Shown in pieces: positions 35,842 to 43,530 of a DNA stretch of 64,000 nucleotides. The stretch is from positions 2,418,001 through 2,482,000 of the forward strand of contig NZ_JAFJMJ010000001.1 of the NCBI RefSeq assembly GCF_017309385.1, written 5' to 3'. How positions within the stretch are numbered: position 1 is the stretch's first letter; each line of letters opens with the position of its first letter. The DNA comes from Amycolatopsis sp. 195334CR (lineage in GTDB: Bacteria > Actinomycetota > Actinomycetes > Mycobacteriales > Pseudonocardiaceae). The notes beneath the pieces are model-generated. The model made no database searches and was not told the DNA's origin. It saw only the letters and a program-made list of their open reading frames with translations. A program made the position numbers and the translations under genes.

Positions 35842-37758
35842 TCAGGCGCTGACCTTCTCCATCGCCTTGGTCTCCACGTGCTGGCCGAGCGGGCGCGGCA
35901 GCAGGTACGCGATCGCGCCGCCGGGCAGCGCGCCCCACGGCACGGTGATCCCGGTGAGCACGCGCAGCGGCCGGTGCAGCACGTAGATGTGCTGCTCGCG
36001 CTCGCGTTCGAAGGCGAGCGAGGTCTCCGGGAACCGGACGTGCTCCGGGTGCACCAGGTTGCCCGCCTCGTTGCCGAAGCGCTGGACCACGGTCCCGGCG
36101 GGCAGCACCACCATGCGCTTGGCGCGGAAGAAGTTCAGCGGCGGCTCGCCCCGCAGCGGCAAGATCGGCCAGTCCGTCGGGTGGCCGGACTCGGCCTCCT
36201 CCGGCTCCCGCGCCAGCGCCGGGTAGAGCACCATCGTGCCGACCAGGTGCCGGGCGGCGTCCTGCACGTGGTCGAACGGCACCGGGTCCACCGGTTCGCC
36301 GCCCTCGAACCGCGCGACCTCCCAACGGCCGCCGATCCGGCGGAGGCACCAGGCACCGTCGGCGGGTTCGCCGATCCGGTAGCGCGAGGCGGGCACGCCC
36401 AGCTCGGCGAGCCTGCGGTGCAGCACCTCGAGCACTTCGGCGGCCCGCAGCTTCGGCAGGCCGTCGCCGTCGCGCTCGCCGCGGGCGTGCTGGTCAGGGC
36501 CGGGCAGGTCCTCTTCGGACTGCGGCGGGTACGGCTTGCCCAGCACCTCGGCTTCGGCGGTGTGACGCAGTTTGTCCGGCACGTACGGCGACCGGTGCAG
36601 GTTCGCCCGGATGTGGTCGACCAGCTCGGGCTCCGGCGGCACCCCGTACTTGCGCAGGTAGTGCGGTACGGCGGCGGGCCAGATCCAGGTGCCGTCGGTG
36701 TGGAAGGCGTCCGGCACGTCGGGGCGGCCGTGCGGGGAGAACACGTCGGGCAGCGGCACCGGGCGGCCCGAGGCCACCGGCGACCGGTAGAGGTAGTCGA
36801 GCACGCGGCGGACCTCGTCCGGCGGCAGCGGTGGCCGGTTGACCACCGGCTTCTCGCCCTCGGTGTGGCTGTCCACCACCTTCGCCTGGCGGAACACCAC
36901 GTCCAGCGGCAGGCCCGCCTTCGCGGCCAGCCAGTCCGGGACGTGCTTGCGGTCGCGCGGGAACAGCTCCAGCTCGGCCTGGTAGGCACGCGCGCCGGGG
37001 CGCCCGCCTTCGCCGGGGGCCAGGCGCCAGTGCGGTTCGGCGTCCACGTCGAAGTCGAAATCGAAGTTCGAGGTGGAGTCCAGGGTGAAGGTGCCCTCGA
37101 ACCAGGTGCCGGTCGACGGCTGGTACATCGCCGACCGCAACAGGCTGAACAACTGCCCCAGCTCGGCCGGCGGCGACAGCGAGACGACCAGGTCACCGGC
37201 GACCGCGCGGACCTCCAGTTCGGCGTACCCGCCGACCTGGCGCAGTTGGGCGCCGACGCGCTCCCAGCCGTCCGGGAGGACCTTGAGCATGGTGCGGCCG
37301 ATGCCACGGAGCAGGGCGTTCGCGTCGCCGGTGCCGCGTTCCGGGCGCGGGGCGTCGGCGGCGATGAAGTCGTGGCGTTCCTGCCAGAGCGCCTCGATCT
37401 CCTCGGGCTCGGCGGTGGTGGTGAAGTCGGTCAGGCCCAGCTCGCGGGCGCGGTCCTCGTCCTGGCCGGTCCACCGCAGCGTCAGCGCCTCGCCGTTCTG
37501 CGGGGCGACGCGGAAGATCTCGTCGGCGAACAGGCAGTGGGTCTGCACGCTGAACGTGCTCGCGGCCTCGGCCTCGGGCACCACCTTCGCCGGGCGGCCG
37601 TTCCACTCGGTGTCGAAGTCGGCCGGCGCTTCCTCCCCCGGTTGCGCGACCAGCAGCACGGTGCCGTCCGCGGTCGAGCGCTGGGCCCGGAACACCCCAC
37701 CGTGCCACACCGCGTAGAGCGAGTCCGGCCGCTCAGCGGCGTCTATTCGGTAGCGCAC
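35842..37758 (-). CDS. TNT-domain-like protein, copy 1 (active-site Gln replaced)
   Basis: This 638-residue protein has no signal peptide. The C-terminal 100 residues match the TNT NAD+ glycohydrolase fold of CpnT: LPAGTVVQRFGNEAGNLVHP, FPETSLAFE, LHRPLRVLTGITVPWGALPGGAIAYLLPR. The Arg of the RFG motif is present (Arg560), but the Gln that normally precedes Tyr in the final GxxQY motif is Ala (Ala617), so NAD+ hydrolysis is doubtful. The rest is a novel N-terminal region shared with copy 2 at 45653, including an IWP/W-x3-VPHYLRK segment. The GTG at 37758 is preferred; the earlier GTG at 37830 falls inside a parS-like palindrome. It is the last gene of the operon. Confidence 0.65.
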   Translation of the reverse strand: MRYRIDAAERPDSLYAVWHGGVFRAQRSTADGTVLLVAQPGEEAPADFDTEWNGRPAKVVPEAEAASTFSVQTHCLFADEIFRVAPQNGEALTLRWTGQDEDRARELGLTDFTTTAEPEEIEALWQERHDFIAADAPRPERGTGDANALLRGIGRTMLKVLPDGWERVGAQLRQVGGYAELEVRAVAGDLVVSLSPPAELGQLFSLLRSAMYQPSTGTWFEGTFTLDSTSNFDFDFDVDAEPHWRLAPGEGGRPGARAYQAELELFPRDRKHVPDWLAAKAGLPLDVVFRQAKVVDSHTEGEKPVVNRPPLPPDEVRRVLDYLYRSPVASGRPVPLPDVFSPHGRPDVPDAFHTDGTWIWPAAVPHYLRKYGVPPEPELVDHIRANLHRSPYVPDKLRHTAEAEVLGKPYPPQSEEDLPGPDQHARGERDGDGLPKLRAAEVLEVLHRRLAELGVPASRYRIGEPADGAWCLRRIGGRWEVARFEGGEPVDPVPFDHVQDAARHLVGTMVLYPALAREPEEAESGHPTDWPILPLRGEPPLNFFRAKRMVVLPAGTVVQRFGNEAGNLVHPEHVRFPETSLAFEREREQHIYVLHRPLRVLTGITVPWGALPGGAIAYLLPRPLGQHVETKAMEKVSA

Positions 37759-37823
37759 GCCTCTGTCCCCCTTGTGTCCCCTCGGTGAGATCCGAGTCAA
37801 ATCTAGTCGGCCGCCCGTCGCGT

Positions 37824-37837
37824 GTTCCACGTGGAAC
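37824..37837. other. parS: Distal parS-like site inside the toxin operon
   Basis: GTTCCACGTGGAAC is a perfect 14-base palindrome of parS type, in the 84-base gap between the triple ARH gene and the TNT-like gene, about 24 kb from parB. Confidence 0.8.
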
Positions 37838-37842
37838 CATGA

Positions 37843-40800
37843 TCACGAGTTCGGGTACTTCAGCTCCCAGAGCGAATGCGCCGGCGGCTCCGGGCCGAAC
37901 TCGGCGAGGGCGTCCGCGACCAGTTCCTCGATCGCGCCCCGCAGCTCCAGGTGCTCCAGCCAACTCGGGCGGAGGTGCGACGGGCCGTACAGCGCGCCGG
38001 CGATGTTGCCGCAGATGGCGCCGGTGGAATCGCTGTCCCCGCTGTGGTTGACCGCGGCGAGCAGGGCGTCGTCGAGGTTGTCGGTGGCCAGTGCGACGTA
38101 GACGGCGATGGCCAGCGCGCTCTCGCCGATCCAGCCGCCGCCGTCGATCGTGGCGATCTTCTCCGGCGTCGGCGGGCCCTGCTCGGCCAGCCGGACCCCG
38201 GTCCGCAGCGCCGTGGTGGTCTCCTCGTGGTGCTGCCAGCGGGACAGCTGCCGGAACGCCTCCTCCACCGCGCTCGGCAGGGACCCGCCGTCGATCAGGT
38301 GCCGCACGATCACCGCCAGCGCGCCCGCCGACAGGTACCCGGTGGGGTGGCTGTGCGACAGCGCCGCGGCCATCGCGCCGACGCTGAACACCACGCCCGG
38401 ATCGCCCGGCCAGAGCGCGGCCGGGGCCGTCCGCATCACCCCGCCGCAGCCCTTGGACGTGTTGAGCTGGTGGGTGAACGTGCCCATCCGGCCGTTGTTG
38501 CCGTACGACATCAACGCGGTCAGGCAGGTCTTGCCGGGGGCGCGGCGGCTGAACAGCTCGCGGTGCGTGATGAGCCAGCCGTCCGGTTCGAGGCTGGGGT
38601 TGTGCGGGCCGCGGCAGTCCTCCCAGGCGAGGTCCTGGGTGTGCAGCCAGCGCTGGTAGGCGCTCTGCACGAAGTGCTCCAGCCCGGTCTGCCCGCCCCG
38701 GCGCAGGTGCGCGTGGCCGCGGATGAGCCCTTCCAGGGTGAACAGGGTCATCTGGGTGTCGTCGGTGATCTTGCCGAGGCCGCCGAACGCGGGGACCAGA
38801 TCGGTGATGCCGTCGGGGCCGCGCAGCTCGCGGATGATGTCGATCGGCTCGAACTCGTCGGCGGCGCCGAGGGCGTCACCGATCGCGCCGGCCAGGATGC
38901 TGCCGAGGAAGCGCTGGTCGCGAGTGGGCTTCGGGGTGCGTTCGGGCTGGATCTCGGGCTGGATTTCGGGCAGTGCCAAGAAGTCGGTCGCGGGTAGCTG
39001 TGGCGGCGGCGCCGTCGCGGGGCGGAGGGTGGTCGGGTACTTCTGGCCCCAGATCGGCGGTTCGGGCCCGAACTCGGCGAGGGCGTCGGCGATCAGGCCC
39101 TCGATGACCTCCCGCAGTTCCAGCTGCTCCAGCCAGCTCGCGCGGATCGCGTCCGGGCCGTACAGCGCGCCGACGATGTTGCCGCAGACCGCGCCGGTCG
39201 AATCGCTGTCGCCGTCGTGGTTGACCGCGGCGAGCAGGGCTTCGTCGAGGCTGTCGGTGGCCAGCGCGACGTAGACGGCGATGGCCAGCGCGCTTTCCCC
39301 GGTCCAGCCGCCGCCGTCGATGGCGGCGATCTTCTCCGGGGTCACCGGGCCCTGGTGCGAGAGCTTGATCGCCACGTCCAGCGCGGCCAGCGTCTCGCTG
39401 TCGTCGGTGCCCTTCAGCCGGGTGATCGCCTGGTCCACCGCGTCCGGCAGGGAACCGCCGTCGAGCAGGTGGGCCACGATCACCGCCAGCGCGCCCGCCG
39501 AGAAGTACCCGGTCGGGTGGCTGTGCGTGATCATCGCGCTGAACACGCCGGTCTCGAAGACGTCCGGCCACAGCGCGGCCGGCGCCGCGCGCATCACGCC
39601 GCCGCAGCCCTTCGAGTCGTTCAGGCTGTGCGTGAGCGTGCCGCCCTGACCGGTGGCGCCGAACTCCTTCAGCGCGTTGTAGCAGGTCGCGCCGGGGGCA
39701 CGGCGGTCGAAGAGGTCGCGGTTGGTGATCAGCCAGCCGTCCGGGCCGTCGGTCTTGTTCTCCGGGCCGCGCGACTTGAGCCACGAGACGCCCTGCGTGT
39801 GCAGCCACCGCTGGTAGGCGTCCTGCATGAAGTGCTCGCGGCCGCGCTGACCGCCCGCGCGCTGGTGCGCGTGCGCGCGGATCAGACCTTCGAGGGTGAA
39901 CAGGGTCATCTGGGTGTCGTCGGTGATCCGGCCGAGGCCGCCGAACGCGGGCACCAGGTCGGTGATGCCGTCGGGACCGTGGAGCTGGCGGATGCGCTCC
40001 ATCGGGTCGAACTCGCGGGCCGCGCCGAGCGCGTCGCCGACGGCGCCGGCGAGAATGCTGCCGCGGAACCGTTCTTCCCTGGTCAATGCCGGTGGCGGGA
40101 TGGTCTCCGGGGTCTCGGTTTCCAGCGCGGCGAGCAGCGAGGTCCGCGCGCGGTGTTCCTGCGGTTCGGCGGGGCCGGTTTCGGGTGCTTCGACGGCCGG
40201 GACCGACGGTGGGTAGCGCGGTCCCCACTCCGGTGGCTCGGCACCGAACTCGGCGAGCGCGTCGTCGGCGATCTGCTCGATGACGTCCCGCAGTTCCAGC
40301 TGGTCCAGCCAGTTCGGGCGCAACTGCTCGGGGCCGTAGAGGGCGCCGACGAGGTTGCCGCAAATCGAAGCCGTCGAGTCGCTGTCGCCGCCGTGGTTCA
40401 CCGAGACCAGCAGGGCGTCGTTCGGGTTGTCGGTGACCAGCGCGGCGTACAGCGCGATCGAGAGCGCGGTCTCGCCGACGCCGCCACCACCGAGGGTCGC
40501 GGTCTTCTCCGGGGTCGGCTCACCGCGGGCGGCGAGCGCGATCGCCGCGTCGATGGCGGCCGAGGTCTCCTCGTGGCCCTTCCAGCCGACGAGCAGTTCC
40601 CGGGCGGAGGCCAGCGCGGCGTCCAGGCTCGCACCGCGGACCAGCTGGTGCACCATCGCCGCGAACGTGCCGGCGGGCAGGTAGCCGCTCGGGTGGCTGT
40701 GGGTCAGCGCCGCGCTCATCACGCCGATCTCGAAGGCGTCGGCGGGATCGTCCGACCAGATCGCCGCGGGCGCCGCGCGCATCACGCCGCCGCAGCCCTT

Positions 40801-41484
40801 CGACTCGTTCAGCGGGCGCTCGACCGTGCCCATCGGCACCCCCGAGCCGTAGCCCTTGAGCGCGAAGAAGCAGGTCTGCCCGGGGGCGCGGCGGTGGTGC
40901 AGCGGTTCGTGGGTGATCAGCCAGCCGTCCGGCTGCTCGCTGACGTCCTGCGGTCCGCGTGCCTTGTCCCACGGCACGCCCTGCGTGTGCAGCCAGCGCT
41001 GGTAGGCCAGTTGCAGGCCGTACCGGAGATCGGTCTCGCCGGTGTGCCGCTGCTCGGCGTGCGCGCGGATCAGCGCTTCGAGGGTGAACAGCGTCATCTG
41101 CGTGTCGTCGGTGATCATCCCGATGCCGTGGTAAGCCGGGATGAAGTCGAGGATGCCGTCCGGGCCGGTCATCGCGCGGACGCGTTCCATCGACTTCGAC
41201 TCGATCGGCGCGCCGAGCGCGTCCCCGACCGCCCCGGCGAGCAGGCTGCCGCGCCAGCGCCGGGGATCGACGCCGCCGGTCGGTTCCGGCGTCCAGTCGG
41301 CGACCGGTTCCGGTGTCCAGTCGGCGACCGGGTTCCGGGTCAGGAAGCGGCGGCCGCGGGCGTCGGTGCCGACGAAGAGCTCCACCCGTTCCACGCGGAC
41401 CGCGTCACCGGGAGCCGCCGCCTGCTGGCGGCGCACCAATCGCGCCAGCACCGACAGTTCGTCGTCGCTGAGCCACTCGTCCAT
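37843..41484 (-). CDS. Triple ADP-ribosylglycohydrolase protein
   Basis: This 1,213-residue protein holds three tandem ADP-ribosylglycohydrolase (DraG/ARH) domains, which remove ADP-ribose from modified targets. Each has the start GAVGDALG, the metal-binding TDDTQMT (Asp126/127, Asp522/523, Asp908/909) and the GDSDST metal motif (Asp367/369, Asp759/761, Asp1150/1152), so all three look catalytically complete. Domains span about 76-415, 470-810 and 855-1205. An N-terminal stretch of 75 residues carries two copies of VADWTPEP. Position in a toxin operon with two ADP-ribosyltransferase domains points to an immunity role, as for Tri1 with Tre1. It lies three bases after the preceding gene. Confidence 0.9.
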   Translation of the reverse strand: MDEWLSDDELSVLARLVRRQQAAAPGDAVRVERVELFVGTDARGRRFLTRNPVADWTPEPVADWTPEPTGGVDPRRWRGSLLAGAVGDALGAPIESKSMERVRAMTGPDGILDFIPAYHGIGMITDDTQMTLFTLEALIRAHAEQRHTGETDLRYGLQLAYQRWLHTQGVPWDKARGPQDVSEQPDGWLITHEPLHHRRAPGQTCFFALKGYGSGVPMGTVERPLNESKGCGGVMRAAPAAIWSDDPADAFEIGVMSAALTHSHPSGYLPAGTFAAMVHQLVRGASLDAALASARELLVGWKGHEETSAAIDAAIALAARGEPTPEKTATLGGGGVGETALSIALYAALVTDNPNDALLVSVNHGGDSDSTASICGNLVGALYGPEQLRPNWLDQLELRDVIEQIADDALAEFGAEPPEWGPRYPPSVPAVEAPETGPAEPQEHRARTSLLAALETETPETIPPPALTREERFRGSILAGAVGDALGAAREFDPMERIRQLHGPDGITDLVPAFGGLGRITDDTQMTLFTLEGLIRAHAHQRAGGQRGREHFMQDAYQRWLHTQGVSWLKSRGPENKTDGPDGWLITNRDLFDRRAPGATCYNALKEFGATGQGGTLTHSLNDSKGCGGVMRAAPAALWPDVFETGVFSAMITHSHPTGYFSAGALAVIVAHLLDGGSLPDAVDQAITRLKGTDDSETLAALDVAIKLSHQGPVTPEKIAAIDGGGWTGESALAIAVYVALATDSLDEALLAAVNHDGDSDSTGAVCGNIVGALYGPDAIRASWLEQLELREVIEGLIADALAEFGPEPPIWGQKYPTTLRPATAPPPQLPATDFLALPEIQPEIQPERTPKPTRDQRFLGSILAGAIGDALGAADEFEPIDIIRELRGPDGITDLVPAFGGLGKITDDTQMTLFTLEGLIRGHAHLRRGGQTGLEHFVQSAYQRWLHTQDLAWEDCRGPHNPSLEPDGWLITHRELFSRRAPGKTCLTALMSYGNNGRMGTFTHQLNTSKGCGGVMRTAPAALWPGDPGVVFSVGAMAAALSHSHPTGYLSAGALAVIVRHLIDGGSLPSAVEEAFRQLSRWQHHEETTTALRTGVRLAEQGPPTPEKIATIDGGGWIGESALAIAVYVALATDNLDDALLAAVNHSGDSDSTGAICGNIAGALYGPSHLRPSWLEHLELRGAIEELVADALAEFGPEPPAHSLWELKYPNS

Positions 41485-41487
41485 GCG

Positions 41488-43530
41488 CTACCCCCGCGGG
41501 TATCTGGCTTCCCACTCCCCCTGCGCCGACGGCTCGCGTGCCACGCCGAAGCGGTGGAAGTGGTAGAAGGCGTCCCCGGCGACGTTGTCCACCAGGCCCA
41601 GCTGCGGCAGCCGCGCCACCCACTGCTGGGGCAGGCCGGGCACGCCGCGCTGCGCGCCGACCAGCATCCCGGTCAGCGCGGCGGTGACCGCCGAACTGCC
41701 GGACGAGTTCGCGGCCAGCAGGATCGCGCCGCCCGGGTCGTGCCCGCGCTTGGCCGCGGCGAAGAACGCCCGCAGCAGCACCGAACGCGGCGACCGGCCG
41801 TCACCGATCGATTCGAGCTGGGCGGTTTCGTCACCGGACCAGTCGTCACGCAGCTTGATCACCGTGGCGAGCTCGGCCCGCAGCGAATCGTGCTCCGGCA
41901 ACGAGTTCCGGATCTCGCCGAGGAGCGCGTAGACCGGCTTGGCCAGCTGGTCCGGCAGGCCCTCGGCCGGGCTGAGCACGCCCCACAGCACGCGGACCAG
42001 CAGATCGGCGCATTCGGTGAGGTCCGGGCCCGCCGCCGCGCCGATCAGCTCGTGCGCGATGGCCTGCGAGTACGCCACGTCGATGCCCTCGACCGGGGTG
42101 CCACCGGCGACGGTCGCCGCCAGTGCGGGGGCGAGCAGCGCGGCGAACTCGGCCGGCGCCGGGCCGGTGCCCGCGGTCGCCTCGTTCAGCCAGCTCTCCG
42201 GCCTGCCGACGCGCGGCAGCGACGCGGGGACCTCGGCGGTGTCGTTCACCGGCGGCAGGCCGCGGATCACCGCTTCGGTCTGGAACAGCAGCTGCCGGGT
42301 GAGGCCGCCGCGCTCCAGCTCACCGCCGGTCCAGCTGCCGTGCTGGTCGGCCTGCGCGCCGATCGAGTCGCCCAGCGCGAAGCCGACGTAGGCGCCGGCC
42401 ACCCGGTTCCAGCGGAAGTTGCTGCCCTGCTGGGTGGAGATCCGCTTGAAGAACTTGCCGAAGTGCCACGGCTGCGGGGACGGCGTGCCGTCGGTGGCGC
42501 GGTGCTCGACAAAACCGGCCGCCCACAGGTCGTCCGGCCAGCTCACCGTCGCGCCGGTGACCGGAGCGCGCAGGTTGCGGAACCACCACGCGTACGCCCG
42601 CGCGTACTGGAGGCATTCCGCCTCGGTCAGCAGGTAGCCGTACTGCCGGGCCTGCTCGGCGGCGAACGGCAGGTGCCCGGTCAGGTAGCGCGGCGGGTCG
42701 ACGCCGAACTCGGCGACCAGCGCGTCCACCGTCTCGACGACCTTCGCGGTGTATTCGGCGGGCGCGCCGGGCACCGGCTCGGGGCCCTGGTCGTCGCCCA
42801 GTTCGGGCAGCACGTGGTGGCGCACCAGCTCGGCGCTGTACGTGCCGGGGTCGAGCAGCACCGAACCGCCGCCGCCCTGCTCCTGGAACAGCCGCCGCAG
42901 CGTTTTGCGCGTCCACGACTTCACCTCGGCGGGCACGCGCACCGGCGAGGTGTACGCGGTGTTGTCGCCGACGTCGAGCACCTCGCACTCGGTGAGGTGG
43001 CGGTAGTAGGTCTGGTCGTCGAGCCAGCCGACCGAGCGGTACTGCCAGAGCTTCTCGGCGTTCGTGAGCGGTACCGGGAAGCCCATCTTCAGCGGCCCGA
43101 CCTGGTAAGCCGGGTTCGGCTGGACGGCGCCGTCGGCCGATTCGCGGCGCAGGATCGCCTTCTCCGGCGGCGCCAGCTTCGGGAACGCGGCCTGGTCGAA
43201 GTCGGAATCCACGACCGGCGTCCAGGTGGACGGGCCCTCGTCGGCGACGGCCCTCGGCGGGTTCGGCACGGCCATCGCGGCCGCGTTGTGCCGCACCTCG
43301 CCGCCGTCGTCCGGCACGAAGAGCACCGGGGTCGGGAACAGACCCTTGCTGATGTCGCTGCCGTCGAGGAAAGCGGCCGCGTTGTAGGGCACGTTCCAGC
43401 CGTCGCCGTTGCGGACGACGTACTCGCTGCGCACACGCAGCGCGTCGCCGCCGTCCTGGTCGCGCAGCCACGCCTCGACGCGGCCGATCGCCTGCTCTCG
43501 CGTGCTCTGGGTCATCTCGTTGGTGCTCAC
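41488..43530 (-). CDS. YrhB/Imm35-like protein with degenerate ARH half
   Basis: This 680-residue protein is read from the GTG at 43530, which overlaps the preceding stop by four bases; the open frame beyond is a shadow of that gene. Residues about 10-80 (EAWLRDQDGGDALRV, GWNVPYNAAAFLDG) recall YrhB/Imm35-type immunity domains. Residues about 360-680 keep the ARH scaffold (RVAGAYVGFALGDSIGAQ), but the TDDT motif is absent and the DSDST region reads NSSGSSAVTAALTG, so the metal ligands are lost. It is probably a binding or scaffold immunity protein. It is paralogous to the preceding gene and precedes the triple ARH. Confidence 0.7.
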   Translation of the reverse strand: MSTNEMTQSTREQAIGRVEAWLRDQDGGDALRVRSEYVVRNGDGWNVPYNAAAFLDGSDISKGLFPTPVLFVPDDGGEVRHNAAAMAVPNPPRAVADEGPSTWTPVVDSDFDQAAFPKLAPPEKAILRRESADGAVQPNPAYQVGPLKMGFPVPLTNAEKLWQYRSVGWLDDQTYYRHLTECEVLDVGDNTAYTSPVRVPAEVKSWTRKTLRRLFQEQGGGGSVLLDPGTYSAELVRHHVLPELGDDQGPEPVPGAPAEYTAKVVETVDALVAEFGVDPPRYLTGHLPFAAEQARQYGYLLTEAECLQYARAYAWWFRNLRAPVTGATVSWPDDLWAAGFVEHRATDGTPSPQPWHFGKFFKRISTQQGSNFRWNRVAGAYVGFALGDSIGAQADQHGSWTGGELERGGLTRQLLFQTEAVIRGLPPVNDTAEVPASLPRVGRPESWLNEATAGTGPAPAEFAALLAPALAATVAGGTPVEGIDVAYSQAIAHELIGAAAGPDLTECADLLVRVLWGVLSPAEGLPDQLAKPVYALLGEIRNSLPEHDSLRAELATVIKLRDDWSGDETAQLESIGDGRSPRSVLLRAFFAAAKRGHDPGGAILLAANSSGSSAVTAALTGMLVGAQRGVPGLPQQWVARLPQLGLVDNVAGDAFYHFHRFGVAREPSAQGEWEARYPRG

